From Sphingomonas sp. Leaf32 (lineage in GTDB: Bacteria; Pseudomonadota; Alphaproteobacteria; Sphingomonadales; Sphingomonadaceae): 64,000 nucleotides of DNA. The stretch lies in assembly GCF_001421765.1 (NCBI RefSeq), contig NZ_LMLA01000004.1, forward strand, positions 1 through 64,000, written 5' to 3'. Below, piece by piece: positions 8,878-18,813 of the stretch. Made by a program: the position numbers and the translations under genes. Each line of letters opens with the position of its first letter. Position 1 is the first letter of the stretch. The notes under the pieces were generated by a model. The model did no database searches and was not told the origin of the DNA. It saw only the letters and a list, made by a program, of their open reading frames with translations.

Positions 8878-11265
8878 TCAGAAGTTGTAGAACAGGCTGA
8901 GCACCGCCTGCCGCCGGTCGCCGGGCATCGCCCATCCGCCGCTGACCGCGCCGGTGGTGGCGTTTACGTTGCTGCGGAGGCCGGTCAGATACCGTTCGTC
9001 GGTGAAGTTCTGCACGTTCAGCTGCACCGTCGCCCGTTCCCCGATCGTGTAGGCCAGATAGGCCCGGTGGATCAGGTAATCGTCGGCGCGGAACTGCACC
9101 GATTGCAGCGCCGTCGGCACGTTCAGCGCGATCGCCCCCTGATAGGTCAGGCCATAGCCGATCTCGAGGCCGAAGGGCAGCTTGTAGGTGGTGAACAGCG
9201 ACCCCGAATGCTCGGGCGTCTGCACCAGCGTCGCATCCGCCTGCGGATCGCGGACCCCCGCCCCCAGGTCACGGTCGGAGATCGACTGCCGGACCCGTCC
9301 GTCGAGATAGGTGTAGTTGGCGAAGATCGTCCATGCCGGCAGGATCGATCCCGACAGGCCGAGCGCGATGCCGTCGACCCGCGCGCGACCGTCGAGCACC
9401 TGCAACCCGGCGGGCAAGGCCGGATCGTTCGACGGCACGCGGTAATTGGTGCGTTCGTTGCGGAACACCGCGGCGGTCAGTTCCAGCTTGCGCCCGAACA
9501 GCGCGGCCTTCACCCCCGCCTCGATATTCTCGGCGGTTTCCGGGGCCACGGCGCACGGATCGGCCGCGCCGACGGCGGTCGGCACGCCGCAGCCCAGGCG
9601 CACCGTCTGCGACGACGGCGTCTTCGCCTTGCCATAGCCGGCATAGAGACTGACCGTTTCCACCGGGTGGACCACCACGCCGCCGCGATAGGAGAACAGC
9701 CGCTCGGTCGAGCGCTGCACGCGCTGTTGCAGCGCGGTCAGCGCCGTGGTGCCCGGCGGCACGACCGCCAGCGGCAGGTTGCGGAAGCGTGCGTCCTGCA
9801 CCTCCCAGCGGACCCCGCCGTTCAGTTCGACATAGCGCCCCAGTTCCAGCGTATCGAACGCATAGACCGCCAGATTCTGCGTCTCCGAGCGCGCCTGTGC
9901 CGTGACGGTCAGGTTGACCGGCCCGGTCCAACGCGTGTCGGGGTTGCTGATCGCCAGGTCGGGCGGCGTCACCGCAACCCCGGCGGCGGTGCGCAACAGG
10001 CTGCCGCTGGTGATGTGGTAGTTTTCGAGCGCGCCCGACACGCCGATATTGGCGACGTTGCGGAGCCCGCCCTTCTCGCCCGACTCATGGCGCAGGTCGA
10101 CCTGATCGTAGAGCAGCTCGTTCACCTGGTCGCGCGACAGGCCGCGCGGGCCGGACGGTCGCCAGTTGCCGCGCGCGAGGCCCGCGGGGCACGCGATGCC
10201 GACGGTCGCCGCCGCATTCGCGCCGACCGGCTGCAGGCCGGTGGTGCCGAGGCAATAGGTGCCCTGCGGCGCGCTGGTGATGCTGGCCTGTTCGACCCGC
10301 TGCCACCGCGTCAGGTTGCGCACCGACAGCTGCTCGTCGATCGCATGGCGGAACGTCGCGGTGAAGCGGTCGACGGTCTGGTCCTGCCGGTCGAGATTGG
10401 CGATGCCGTAATAGTCCGACCGGTCGACGCCGGGCAGCACACCCCCGCCGATCGCGCTTTCGAAATAGGGGACGCCATAGAGCGGAGTGTTGCGATCCTC
10501 CTGATGGACATAGGCGAGCGTCAGGCTGGTCGGTCCGCCGATGCCGATCGTCACCGACGGCGCGATGCCCCAGCGTTCGAACTTCTCGACATCGCGGCCG
10601 GGCACGCCATTATGGTGATAGGCCCCGGTCAGACGCACCGCGACCAGATCGGACACGCGCTTGTTGGCGTCGATCGACGCGCGATAATAGTCGTCGGTGC
10701 CGACCGAGGCTTGCGCGATCGACAGATCCTCTACGCCCGGCACCTTCGACACCAGGTTGATCGTGCCGCCGACCGACCCCGATCCGTTGAAGACGGTGTT
10801 CGCGCCGTTATAGACCTCGATCTGCTGCAGGTTGAACGGGTCGGTGCGGCTGTACTGCGCCGAATCCCGCACCCCGTCGACGGTGATGTCGTTGGCCGCC
10901 GAATAGCCGCGCAGGTTGATCGTATCGCCATAGCCGCCGCCGCCTTCGCCCGCGCCGAAGGTGATGCCCGGAATGGTCTGGAGCGCGTCACGCAGCGTCT
11001 GGAGGTTCTGCTTGCGGATCGTCTGGTCGTTCAGGACGGTGATCGTCTGCGGCGTGTCGATCAGCGGCCCGGTCGCCTTGGGGCTTTCCAGCTTCGCCTC
11101 GGCCGCTTTCTGGCCGTTGACGACGATCACGTCGCGATCGTCGACCCGGTCCTGCGTCGGAGCGGTCGGCGCCGCCGGCACCACATCGCGGTCGGCAGCG
11201 GCGGCAGGCGCCGATGCGATGAACCCGATGCAGGTCATCGCCAGAAAGCTCATTCGATCGGTCAT
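8878..11265 (-). CDS. TonB-dependent catecholate-type siderophore receptor (Fiu-like)
   Basis: This 795-residue outer-membrane receptor has a signal peptide (ending SAPAAAA), a plug domain with the TonB-box-like region DVIVVNG, and the siderophore-receptor signatures LIDTPQTITVLNDQTI, LQTIPGITFGAGEGG, NLRGY and VDGVRDSAQYSRTDPFNLQQIEV. A 22-strand barrel ends in the aromatic residue of LSLFYNF. Plug motifs are those of ferric catecholate/hydroxamate receptors, not of sugar receptors. It is the first gene of a six-gene minus-strand operon with piuC, PepSY, DUF2271, DUF4198 and apbE. An AT-rich segment with repeated TTGC/GCGA half-sites just upstream could be a Fur site. The ligand is not known. 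Confidence 0.92.
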   Translation of the reverse strand: MTDRMSFLAMTCIGFIASAPAAAADRDVVPAAPTAPTQDRVDDRDVIVVNGQKAAEAKLESPKATGPLIDTPQTITVLNDQTIRKQNLQTLRDALQTIPGITFGAGEGGGGYGDTINLRGYSAANDITVDGVRDSAQYSRTDPFNLQQIEVYNGANTVFNGSGSVGGTINLVSKVPGVEDLSIAQASVGTDDYYRASIDANKRVSDLVAVRLTGAYHHNGVPGRDVEKFERWGIAPSVTIGIGGPTSLTLAYVHQEDRNTPLYGVPYFESAIGGGVLPGVDRSDYYGIANLDRQDQTVDRFTATFRHAIDEQLSVRNLTRWQRVEQASITSAPQGTYCLGTTGLQPVGANAAATVGIACPAGLARGNWRPSGPRGLSRDQVNELLYDQVDLRHESGEKGGLRNVANIGVSGALENYHITSGSLLRTAAGVAVTPPDLAISNPDTRWTGPVNLTVTAQARSETQNLAVYAFDTLELGRYVELNGGVRWEVQDARFRNLPLAVVPPGTTALTALQQRVQRSTERLFSYRGGVVVHPVETVSLYAGYGKAKTPSSQTVRLGCGVPTAVGAADPCAVAPETAENIEAGVKAALFGRKLELTAAVFRNERTNYRVPSNDPALPAGLQVLDGRARVDGIALGLSGSILPAWTIFANYTYLDGRVRQSISDRDLGAGVRDPQADATLVQTPEHSGSLFTTYKLPFGLEIGYGLTYQGAIALNVPTALQSVQFRADDYLIHRAYLAYTIGERATVQLNVQNFTDERYLTGLRSNVNATTGAVSGGWAMPGDRRQAVLSLFYNF

Positions 11266-11293
11266 GCAGATCCCCCTTGTTGGCGGGACCGCT

Positions 11294-11330
11294 ATTGCGA
11301 GTAACTTGCATAGTCAATGCTAATGCGAAC
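11294..11330. promoter_or_regulatory. Candidate Fur/iron-regulated operator upstream of the siderophore operon
   Basis: The segment directly upstream of the receptor gene (about 30-65 bases before its start) is AT-richer than its surroundings and holds spaced half-sites: ATTGCGAGT, ACTTGCAT and AATGCTAATGCGAA. These resemble the TTGCAAnT-type Fur boxes of alphaproteobacteria. Position and operon content favour iron control. The match is by eye and imperfect. Confidence 0.4.
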
Positions 11331-11351
11331 AGTTATTGAATGAACCCGTCC

Positions 11352-13070
11352 TCACCTCAACAAATTCGCCCGCGCCAGCTCGATCACCTCGTCGCCACGC
11401 CCGCTCATGATCGCGCGCAGAGTATAGAGGCTAAAGCCCTTGACCTGTTCCGCCTTGATCTTGGGCGGCATGGCCAGTTCCATCGTCTCGGTCACGACAT
11501 CGACCAGCGCCGGGCCGTCATGGGCAAAGGCGGCGCGCAGCACGTCCTCCAGTTCGTCCGATCGCGTCACGCGCGCGCCGAAAAAGCCCATCTGCGTCGC
11601 GATCGCACCGAAATCGGGGTTCTTCAGCGCGACATTGGTGTCGACATAGCCCGCCGCCTTCTGCTCCAGCTCGACAAAGCCCAGCGTCGAATTGTTGAAG
11701 ACGACGATCTTGATCGGCAGCCCCATCTGCACCGCGGTCAGCATGTCGCCCATCAGCATCGTCAGCCCGCCATCGCCCGACAGCGACACCACCTGTCGTT
11801 CCGGATACGCCGCCTGCACGCCCATTGCCTGCGGCATCGCATTGGCCATCGACCCGTGGTTGAACGATCCGATCAGCCGCCGCTTGCCGTTCATCGTCAG
11901 ATAGCGCGCCGCCCACACCGCCGGCGTGCCGACATCGACGGTAAACGCGGCATCGTCGGCCGCGACCGCATCGATCACCCGCGCGACATACTGCGGGTGG
12001 AGCGGCTTGTCGTCCGCGCGCGGGGTGGCGAGGTCGTCCAGACCTTTACGCGCCGTCGCATAATGGTCTCGCGCCTTGGTCAGGAACTTGTCGTCGCGGC
12101 CGGGCGCGATCAGCGGGGTGAGCGCCGCCGCCGCTTCCGCCACATCGCCGACGATGCCGATGTCGATCTGCACCCGCCGCCCCAGTGCTGACGGATCGCG
12201 GTCGACCTGCGCGACCTTCGCCTTGTCCGGATAGAAGTTGCGATAGGGGAAATCGGTGCCGAGCATCAGCAGCGTGTCGCACTCCATCATCGCGTGATAG
12301 CCCGAGGAAAAGCCGATCAGCCCGGTCATGCCGACGTCATACGGGTTGTCCCACTCGATCCATTCCTTGCCGCGATAGGCGTGGACGATCGGCGCCTTGA
12401 GCTTCGCCGCCAGCGCGACCACTTCGTCATGCGCGCCCGCCACGCCCGCACCGCACAGCAAGGTCACCGCCTGCGATCCGTTCAGCAGCTCGGCGAGGCG
12501 CTCGATCTCTTGTGGCTGCGGCACGATGCGCGGGGGGAGGGGGGCGGCGAAATCGGCGCGCGCGGTCTTCGGCGCCTGCATCAGCGCAACATCGCCGGGG
12601 ATCACCAGCACCGCCACACCCTGCTTACCGATCGCGGTGCGCAGCGCGCGATGGAGCAGTTCGGGCAGCTGTTCGGGGGTCTGCACCATCTCGCAGAAAT
12701 GGCTGCATTCGCGGAACAGCTCGGTCGGGTGGGTTTCCTGGAAATAGTTCAGGCCGATCTCGCTCGACGGGATATGCGCGGCGATGGCGAGGACGGGCAC
12801 GCGGTTGCGCTGGCAATCGAACAGCCCGTTGATGAGGTGCAGGTTGCCCGGCCCACAGCTGCCCGCGCACACCGCCAGCCTGCCGGTCGCGGCGGCCTCC
12901 GCGCCTGCCGAAAAGGCGGCGACCTCTTCGTGGCGGACATGCATCCAGTCGATCTTGCCCGACCGGCGCAGACTGTCGTTGATCGCGTTCAGGCTGTCCC
13001 CGGTCACGCCCCAGATGCGCTCGACGCCGGCGGCGATCAGCGTGTCGGTAATGAGGTCGGCGATCTGCAT
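11352..13070 (-). CDS. poxB: Pyruvate dehydrogenase (quinone), PoxB-type thiamine diphosphate enzyme
   Basis: From the ATG at 13070, chosen for an AAGGA six bases upstream, the protein has 572 residues, the same as E. coli PoxB as I recall it. It shows the three ThDP-enzyme domains: an N-terminal PYR domain with the conserved Glu in [10 protein letters not shown], a central FAD domain, and a C-terminal domain with the ThDP motif [15 protein letters not shown] ending in VVFNN. The C terminus [17 protein letters not shown] closely follows the PoxB tail that binds lipid and is exposed on pyruvate reduction of FAD. It would oxidise pyruvate to acetate and CO2 at the membrane, passing electrons to ubiquinone. 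It stands alone, divergent from an AT-rich gene. Confidence 0.87.
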   Translation of the reverse strand: MQIADLITDTLIAAGVERIWGVTGDSLNAINDSLRRSGKIDWMHVRHEEVAAFSAGAEAAATGRLAVCAGSCGPGNLHLINGLFDCQRNRVPVLAIAAHIPSSEIGLNYFQETHPTELFRECSHFCEMVQTPEQLPELLHRALRTAIGKQGVAVLVIPGDVALMQAPKTARADFAAPLPPRIVPQPQEIERLAELLNGSQAVTLLCGAGVAGAHDEVVALAAKLKAPIVHAYRGKEWIEWDNPYDVGMTGLIGFSSGYHAMMECDTLLMLGTDFPYRNFYPDKAKVAQVDRDPSALGRRVQIDIGIVGDVAEAAAALTPLIAPGRDDKFLTKARDHYATARKGLDDLATPRADDKPLHPQYVARVIDAVAADDAAFTVDVGTPAVWAARYLTMNGKRRLIGSFNHGSMANAMPQAMGVQAAYPERQVVSLSGDGGLTMLMGDMLTAVQMGLPIKIVVFNNSTLGFVELEQKAAGYVDTNVALKNPDFGAIATQMGFFGARVTRSDELEDVLRAAFAHDGPALVDVVTETMELAMPPKIKAEQVKGFSLYTLRAIMSGRGDEVIELARANLLR

Positions 13071-13509
13071 GGGGGGTCCTTCACGAAGCGGGTTCGGGAG
13101 GGGAAACCGGCGAGCACGCGATTGGCTTCGTGAGGACGATTGCGATGTCGGAAAGCTGAGTTGCAATACGCCGATTGCCAACCATCTTTACTATGATTTA
13201 TCAATGCGTTGGCTTTGACCAGAACACCAACAAGCACAATAGTATATTAGCAGGTTGCCGCGTCGAAAAATAATTTGACAGGCGGCTTACCCGATGCGCT
13301 CAGAAGCAAGCTAACCACCATTACACGGTATCAGCGAGGTTCGCTGTACACCGACACCGAACGATCATATAACTTATGCTGCAATGCAAAATAACGATGC
13401 CGCAAAAGCGAGACCATGGTTCACCATATGGTGAGGTGCCATGCAAGCGGTTTGCCGTATTATCGGCTTTGATCATTAAAATAACGCCGTGGTGCGAGAG
13501 CATTTGAAA
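13071..13509. other. Intergenic stretch turning AT-rich
   Basis: About 440 bases between the divergent poxB and LTA-synthase-like genes. Composition shifts from the GC-rich bulk to AT-rich after about 13180 and stays so through the next gene, suggesting the edge of transferred DNA. A CACCATATGGTG palindrome lies near 13420. I see no convincing gene, RNA or integrase site. Confidence 0.5.
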
Positions 13510-14931
13510 ATGGAAATATCACCATCGCGGAATTATATCAAAATTATTTCTGAAAAAGAAAATAGATACCTTGATCGTTACTTATTTGTATTCGGTGGGT
13601 TAACATATTTTTTATTCGTGAATTTTGTTAGAATGATAGTGCTGCATGGCACTGGTGAAGCAACCTTCTTTCAGATAGACTATGCTATACCACCAGTATT
13701 TGTCTGGATAGCTCGACGTATAAATATCAATAGATTTTTTATACGTATAATTTCTTTTTTCCTTGTACTATTGACGCTTTCCGCTGACATTATTTGCTTG
13801 GTAGGCCGTCAATTTCGTTGGGGAATTGATGCAATTCCTCAGTATATCGGAAGCTATCAAGATCTTCCTTGGCCAATATTATTACCAATTTCTCTAGGAA
13901 TATTAATTTTATCTATTATTTTCACAGCCGCACTAAAAGGTCTTAGCCGATGCAATAGTTCAATATGGCCTCTCATATTATGCGTTACGATACTACTCGT
14001 CGCGGACGCCTCTATCGGTACCTCTAGGTTTAGAAGCAATGCGAGTGGGATCAATCTGATCACAACCGCACTTACCGATATTGGTCCTATGTACGCCGGA
14101 AGCAGCTTGAAGGGGGGTGCTTTGCGCAAACTTCGGAATGGGACGATGTACGTCGATCTCCGTTCAGCGCCATTGCCTCCACAAATTCTTTCCGTTGCAG
14201 TGGAGTCGTTCGGATGGGCGCAAGATCCAGCTCAAAGAGCAAGCCTTGTAGAACCTTTAATGCGAAATCTTTCTAATTATTATACTATAGAATATAATAC
14301 TCACGAATACTTTGGCACAACGCTACAGGGTGAAATCAGAGAACTTTGTGGTGCAAGACTTGTAGGAAATGCAACGTCGCCAACGGTCATGCGACGCTTA
14401 CCAAGATGCCTGCCTGCAACCATGCATCATCAAGGGTACGATACTCAATCAATTCATGGAAACGGGAGCCGATTTTATTCTCGATTTACGGTATACCCCA
14501 CGATGGGATTTCAAAAATCATGGTTTTACGACGAACTGTTGGCGCAGGATTCTCAAATTACACCATGTAAAAATACCTCTTTTCGAGGCGCGTGTGATGC
14601 CTTTGTATTTCGCCGAGCGTTAAACCTTTTTGATGGACGAAAGAGATTCGTTCACTTGATGACTCTCGATTCCCATCTTCCGATAAATGATTCCGTAACC
14701 ACGGGATGCCCACCAGGTTTCGAAAAAAATCCGCAGCTGTGCAGTTATGCATATCTGATCAGACGATCTCTGAACGAACTTTCTAACAATGTTATCACTG
14801 CCAAATACCGCCCTAATCTCATAATTATATTTGGAGATCACGCACCCCCTTTCATGTCAAACTCTGCTAGACGTGCGTTTTCGAAGGATAAAGTTCCCTA
14901 TATTGTACTGCGGCTTAAAAATAATTCATAA
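13510..14931 (+). CDS. LTA synthase/phosphoethanolamine transferase-like membrane sulfatase-fold protein (AT-rich)
   Basis: This 473-residue protein has four to five N-terminal membrane helices (residues about 25-165) and a C-terminal alkaline-phosphatase/sulfatase-fold domain. Metal and catalytic landmarks of the LTA synthase/OpgB group can be seen: SVAVESFGW (first metal ligand Glu), a candidate nucleophile Thr in FGTTLQGEIRELCG, LMTLDSHLP (His), and GDHAPPF (Asp-His). It may transfer phosphoethanolamine or phosphoglycerol to a glycan, or act on a surface polymer. It is strikingly AT-rich and uses codons (ATA, TTA, AGA) rare in its neighbours, a sign of horizontal transfer. The ATG at 13510 with GAGAG upstream was preferred over the GTG at 13489. 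Confidence 0.7.
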   Translation: MEISPSRNYIKIISEKENRYLDRYLFVFGGLTYFLFVNFVRMIVLHGTGEATFFQIDYAIPPVFVWIARRININRFFIRIISFFLVLLTLSADIICLVGRQFRWGIDAIPQYIGSYQDLPWPILLPISLGILILSIIFTAALKGLSRCNSSIWPLILCVTILLVADASIGTSRFRSNASGINLITTALTDIGPMYAGSSLKGGALRKLRNGTMYVDLRSAPLPPQILSVAVESFGWAQDPAQRASLVEPLMRNLSNYYTIEYNTHEYFGTTLQGEIRELCGARLVGNATSPTVMRRLPRCLPATMHHQGYDTQSIHGNGSRFYSRFTVYPTMGFQKSWFYDELLAQDSQITPCKNTSFRGACDAFVFRRALNLFDGRKRFVHLMTLDSHLPINDSVTTGCPPGFEKNPQLCSYAYLIRRSLNELSNNVITAKYRPNLIIIFGDHAPPFMSNSARRAFSKDKVPYIVLRLKNNS

Positions 14932-15060
14932 TACCAGAGTATTTTAGCGTTTTCGGCTTAGTAGCCCTCAGAACAAGTCCGGAGTGACGAACCGCGCGTG
15001 AGGGTCGTCTCCAGATTTATTATGGTTTTTAATAGATTGCAGGTCCGCACGCCGCCATCC

Positions 15061-15522
15061 TTACTCCAGCGTGCAGACCTTCTGCACGATACCCTCCGGC
15101 TCGCGATAGGTGCGGAAGCCCATCGCCTCGTAATAGCGCAGCGCGCCGGCGTTATCGGCGCCGATATAGGCGTCGATCTTCGTCAGCCCCGCCGCCTGCG
15201 CCGCCGCGCGACTGGCGGCGAACAGCGCCGCGCCCACGCCCTGCCGGTGCGCGTGCGGGCTGATATGGGTGCCGATGATGCCCCAGCCCGGCGGCACGTC
15301 GTAGCGATTGCCCGCCTCCGCCCGGACCAGCGACTGGAACCCCACGACTTCGCCCGCCGCGTCGACCGCCACCGTGCAGCGGATGCCGGCCGGATTGGCG
15401 ATATAATGACGGGTCACGAACGCCACGTCGCTGGGCCGTTCGCGACCGGTCTGCGCGATGATCGCGCGCAGCACGCGGTGCATCGCCTCCGCATCCGCGA
15501 TCGATGCCCTGCGCGTCTCCAT
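15061..15522 (-). CDS. GNAT family N-acetyltransferase
   Basis: A 153-residue single-domain GNAT enzyme. The acetyl-CoA pyrophosphate-binding motif A reads ISPHAHRQGVGAALFAASRAAA, and the C-terminal motif is GADNAGALRYYEAMGF. The central strand GEVVGFQSLVRA is also typical. It stands alone, divergent from the large TonB receptor gene. The substrate (amino acid, antibiotic, ribosomal or small molecule) cannot be judged from the sequence. Composition is GC-rich, unlike the AT-rich gene that ends 130 bp away. Confidence 0.83.
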   Translation of the reverse strand: METRRASIADAEAMHRVLRAIIAQTGRERPSDVAFVTRHYIANPAGIRCTVAVDAAGEVVGFQSLVRAEAGNRYDVPPGWGIIGTHISPHAHRQGVGAALFAASRAAAQAAGLTKIDAYIGADNAGALRYYEAMGFRTYREPEGIVQKVCTLE

Positions 15523-15698
15523 GGTCCCCCCTCAAACTACTGATACATTACAACGGTGTGTCGTCAGAGCAACATTACGTTACAATATATTCATACCTTA
15601 ATTCACCCGCTTTACGCGCGTGCAGCACTCGAACATCTGTCGCGCAGGATGCGGCGGTGCGGGGGCATCGTTCGCTTCGACCGGAGGAAATATACCCT

Positions 15699-18600
15699 AT
15701 GAAGATCGTTTTCGGTCGCTCGCGCTTCGTCGCGGGTGCCGCCACCTGTGCGCTCGCCACCGCGTTGATCGCCGGCCCCGTCGCCGCGCAGACCACGCCC
15801 GCCACGCCCGCTACCCTCGACGCGCGCGATCAGGCGACGAACCCGACGACGACTGAAGGCACCGCGGATCAGGGCGCCGACGACACGATCGTCGTCACCG
15901 GATCGCTGCTGCGCCGCACCGACAGCGAAACGCCTTCGCCGGTCACCGTCCTGACCTCGGACACGCTGGCCAAGGCCGGCATCACCAACGTGTCGGACGC
16001 GATCCGTTCGATCTCGGCCGATGGCGCCGGGTCGATCGGCACCGGGTTCCAGAGCGGCTTTTCGGCCGGTGGTTCGGCGGTGTCGCTGCGCGGCCTGGGC
16101 GTATCGTCGACGCTGGTGCTGATCGACGGGCTGCGCTCGGCGAACTTTCCGCTGAACGACGACGGGCGTAACGCCTATGTCGACCTCAATTCGATCCCGT
16201 TCAGCCTGGTCGACAAGGTCGAGGTGCTGAAGGACGGCGCATCGTCGACCTATGGCGCCGATGCGATCGGCGGCGTGGTCAACGTGATCCTGAAGAAGCA
16301 CTTCACCGGCATCGACGGCCTAGTCGAAGGCGGCGTGGCGGAGCGCGGCGACGCGTCGCACCAGCGCGCGCACCTGACGGTCGGCACCGGCGATTACGAC
16401 GCCAATGGCTGGAACGTGTTCGTCAACGGCGAATATCAGCGCGACGGCCGGGTGTCGAACCACAGCCGCGGCTTCCCGTACAACACGCAGGACCTTAGCT
16501 CGATCGGCGGTCTCGACAACAATGCGTCGGACAGCTCGCTGACGGTCAACGTGCCGACCGCCTATGTCGCCCGCGTCCGCCAGAACGACCTGAACAACCC
16601 GCTGAGCGGCGCGACCGGATCGCCGCTGACCAACCAGTATCGCGCGCTGGGTCTGGGCAACTGCGCCCGCGACACCTTCACGGTGAACACGACCGCCGTG
16701 CAGGGCACCGGCTGCAAATACGATCTGGTTGACCTGTATCGCCAGATTCAGCCGCTGCAGGAACGCTATGCGCTGAACGCGCGGCTCAGCGTCCGCCTGA
16801 GCGACACGGTCGAAGGCTATGTCACCGCCAGCTACAGCCGCAGCGACGTCAGCATCAACGGCACCCCGTCGGTCATCCGCGCGACCCAGCCCTTCGGCGC
16901 CCCGCCGTCGGTGGCGTCGTCGAACCCGGGCATCGTCCTGCCGATGTATATCTGCTCGGCCGGCACCAACTGCGCGACCGCGACCGATCGCCAGCTGAAC
17001 CCGAACAACCCGTTCGCGGTGGCCGGCGCCGATCCGACGACCAGCGCCGCGCGCATCTACTACATGTTCGGTGACATCCGTGGCGGCAGCGACCGCAAGA
17101 ACGAGGTGTATCGCGCCGCCGCCGGCCTGACCGGGTCGTTCGACGACGAACGCTTCGCATGGCGCGTGGACGGGGTGTACGCCCGCGACGAGATGCAGAT
17201 CACCCAGCACGGCCTGCTGAACATCCAGCAGCTGCTGCGCGCGATCAACACCGGCTCGTACAATTTCGTCAATCCGCAGGCGAACAGCCAGGCGGTGCGC
17301 GACCTGATCGCCCCGGACAAGGTCACGCCGTCCTTCTCGACCATGGCATCGGCCGACGCGTCGCTCAGCGCGCGCCTGCTCGACCTGCCGGGCGGTCCGC
17401 TCCAGCTCGCCATCGGCGGGCAGGTGCGGCGCGAGACGCTGGAAAACAACAACCAGAACGTGAACCTCGACACCTATGGCCTGACGACCGCCTCGGCGTT
17501 CGGCGCGCACACCGTGTCGGCGGCGTATTTCGAACTGGGCGCCCCAATCGTCAAGCAGCTCGAAGTGAACGCGTCGGGCCGCTACGACCATTATTCGGAA
17601 GGGTTCAGCCACTTCTCGCCCAAGATCGGCGCGAAGTTCACGCCGATCCGCGAACTGGCATTCCGCGGCACCTATAGCGAGGGCTTCCGCGCGCCGACCT
17701 TCGCCGAATCCGGCGCCCGCAGCCAATATGCCGGATTCGTGACCACCACGCCGCCGTGTAACTTCATCCTGCAGCATGGCGGGACCGGCACCACCACCTC
17801 GTGTTCGGCCAACGGCAACCCGTACAACCTGCAATATTCGCTGGGTCGCGGGTCGGCGGGCAACCCCGACCTGAAGCCGGAAATCTCGCGTAGCTTCACC
17901 GCCGGCATGATCTTCCAGCCCGTCCGCTGGTTCAGCTTCACCGTCGACTATTACAATGTGCGCAAGAAGGACCTGATCGTCAGCGGCCCGTTGGTCGGCG
18001 ATGCGGTCAAGGCCTATTACAACTCGGCCAACCTCGCCGCCGCACAGGCTGCGGTCGCCGCCATCGGGCAGGGTTATTCGGTCAACAGCGTCGATGCGGT
18101 CGATCCGAACTTCCCGAACGCGCTGCCGCGCGTGCTCATCATCAACGTGCCCTATGTGAACGCGAACTATTCGACCACGTCGGGCATCGATTTCGCGGCG
18201 ACGCTGACCGCGCCGATCGCGGACGACGCGACCTTCACGAGCCGTGTCGAGGTGACCCACATCCTCGAATACAACCTCGATGCGGGTGAGGCGAACGGCA
18301 ACGTCCAGAACTATGCCGGCACGATGGGGCCGTACAACCTGTCGTCGGGCAACGGCACGCCCGCCTGGCGCGGCAACTGGCAGAACACGTTGCAGGTGGG
18401 ACCCTATGCCCTGTCGGCGACGACCTATTATGTCAGCCGAATCAAGGCGGTATCGGAGGACCAGAACCTGCCGCGCGATTGCGCCACCGGCAATCTCTAC
18501 ACCCGGTCGGCCCCGCAGAACGAACAATTCTGCTACGTCAAATCGTTCATCAACGTCGACCTGAACGGCACGGCCAAGGTGAACGACAATTTCTCGTTCT

Positions 18601-18743
18601 TCCTGAACGTGAAGAACCTGTTCGACGTGAAGGCACCGCTGGCCCCCGCCGCCTATGCCAGCGCGCCGAACTTCCTGACGACGTGGCATTATGCCGGTCT
18701 GATCGGCCGCCAGTTCCGCGCAGGCGCCAGCTTCCGCTTCTGA
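15699..18743 (+). CDS. TonB-dependent receptor, large (1014 residues)
   Basis: The start at 15699 follows GGAGG by about nine bases and gives a signal peptide ending VAAQ. The N-terminal TonB box region reads DDTIVVTGSLL. The plug has SPVTVLTSDTLAKAGITNVSDAI, SLRGLGVSSTLVLIDGLR and VEVLKDGASSTYGADAIGGVVNVILKK. The barrel ends in a C-terminal Phe (ASFRF). The plug pattern GLGVSSTLVLIDG with KDGASSTYGADAIGGVVN is that of receptors for sugars, peptides or unknown polymers rather than siderophores. Paired cysteines in extracellular loops (CSAGTNC, CNFILQHGG...CSANGN) may form disulfides. It stands alone, so the substrate is not indicated. The reading frame extends upstream to 15504 but without a suitable start. 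Confidence 0.9.
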   Translation: MKIVFGRSRFVAGAATCALATALIAGPVAAQTTPATPATLDARDQATNPTTTEGTADQGADDTIVVTGSLLRRTDSETPSPVTVLTSDTLAKAGITNVSDAIRSISADGAGSIGTGFQSGFSAGGSAVSLRGLGVSSTLVLIDGLRSANFPLNDDGRNAYVDLNSIPFSLVDKVEVLKDGASSTYGADAIGGVVNVILKKHFTGIDGLVEGGVAERGDASHQRAHLTVGTGDYDANGWNVFVNGEYQRDGRVSNHSRGFPYNTQDLSSIGGLDNNASDSSLTVNVPTAYVARVRQNDLNNPLSGATGSPLTNQYRALGLGNCARDTFTVNTTAVQGTGCKYDLVDLYRQIQPLQERYALNARLSVRLSDTVEGYVTASYSRSDVSINGTPSVIRATQPFGAPPSVASSNPGIVLPMYICSAGTNCATATDRQLNPNNPFAVAGADPTTSAARIYYMFGDIRGGSDRKNEVYRAAAGLTGSFDDERFAWRVDGVYARDEMQITQHGLLNIQQLLRAINTGSYNFVNPQANSQAVRDLIAPDKVTPSFSTMASADASLSARLLDLPGGPLQLAIGGQVRRETLENNNQNVNLDTYGLTTASAFGAHTVSAAYFELGAPIVKQLEVNASGRYDHYSEGFSHFSPKIGAKFTPIRELAFRGTYSEGFRAPTFAESGARSQYAGFVTTTPPCNFILQHGGTGTTTSCSANGNPYNLQYSLGRGSAGNPDLKPEISRSFTAGMIFQPVRWFSFTVDYYNVRKKDLIVSGPLVGDAVKAYYNSANLAAAQAAVAAIGQGYSVNSVDAVDPNFPNALPRVLIINVPYVNANYSTTSGIDFAATLTAPIADDATFTSRVEVTHILEYNLDAGEANGNVQNYAGTMGPYNLSSGNGTPAWRGNWQNTLQVGPYALSATTYYVSRIKAVSEDQNLPRDCATGNLYTRSAPQNEQFCYVKSFINVDLNGTAKVNDNFSFFLNVKNLFDVKAPLAPAAYASAPNFLTTWHYAGLIGRQFRAGASFRF

Positions 18744-18767
18744 CCGGTTCGCTTCAGGCGACCATGA

Positions 18768-18801
18768 AACGGCGGCCTTCCCAACCGGGAGGGCCGCCGT
18801 T
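18768..18801. terminator. Bidirectional terminator between convergent TonB receptor and katE
   Basis: A 15-bp stem, AACGGCGGCCTTCCC against GGGAGGGCCGCCGTT with one G-T pair and a four-base loop, sits between two convergent stop codons. A short T-containing tail (TCTCGTATCT) follows on the plus strand, and the sequence is flanked by A residues on the other side, so it can serve both genes. Confidence 0.85.
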
Positions 18802-18813
18802 CTCGTATCTACC

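Noticed and set aside
8509..11304. Plus-strand frame of 931 codons opposite the siderophore receptor
   Set aside because: Antisense shadow caused by third-position GC bias; no motif, and the minus-strand receptor is clear.
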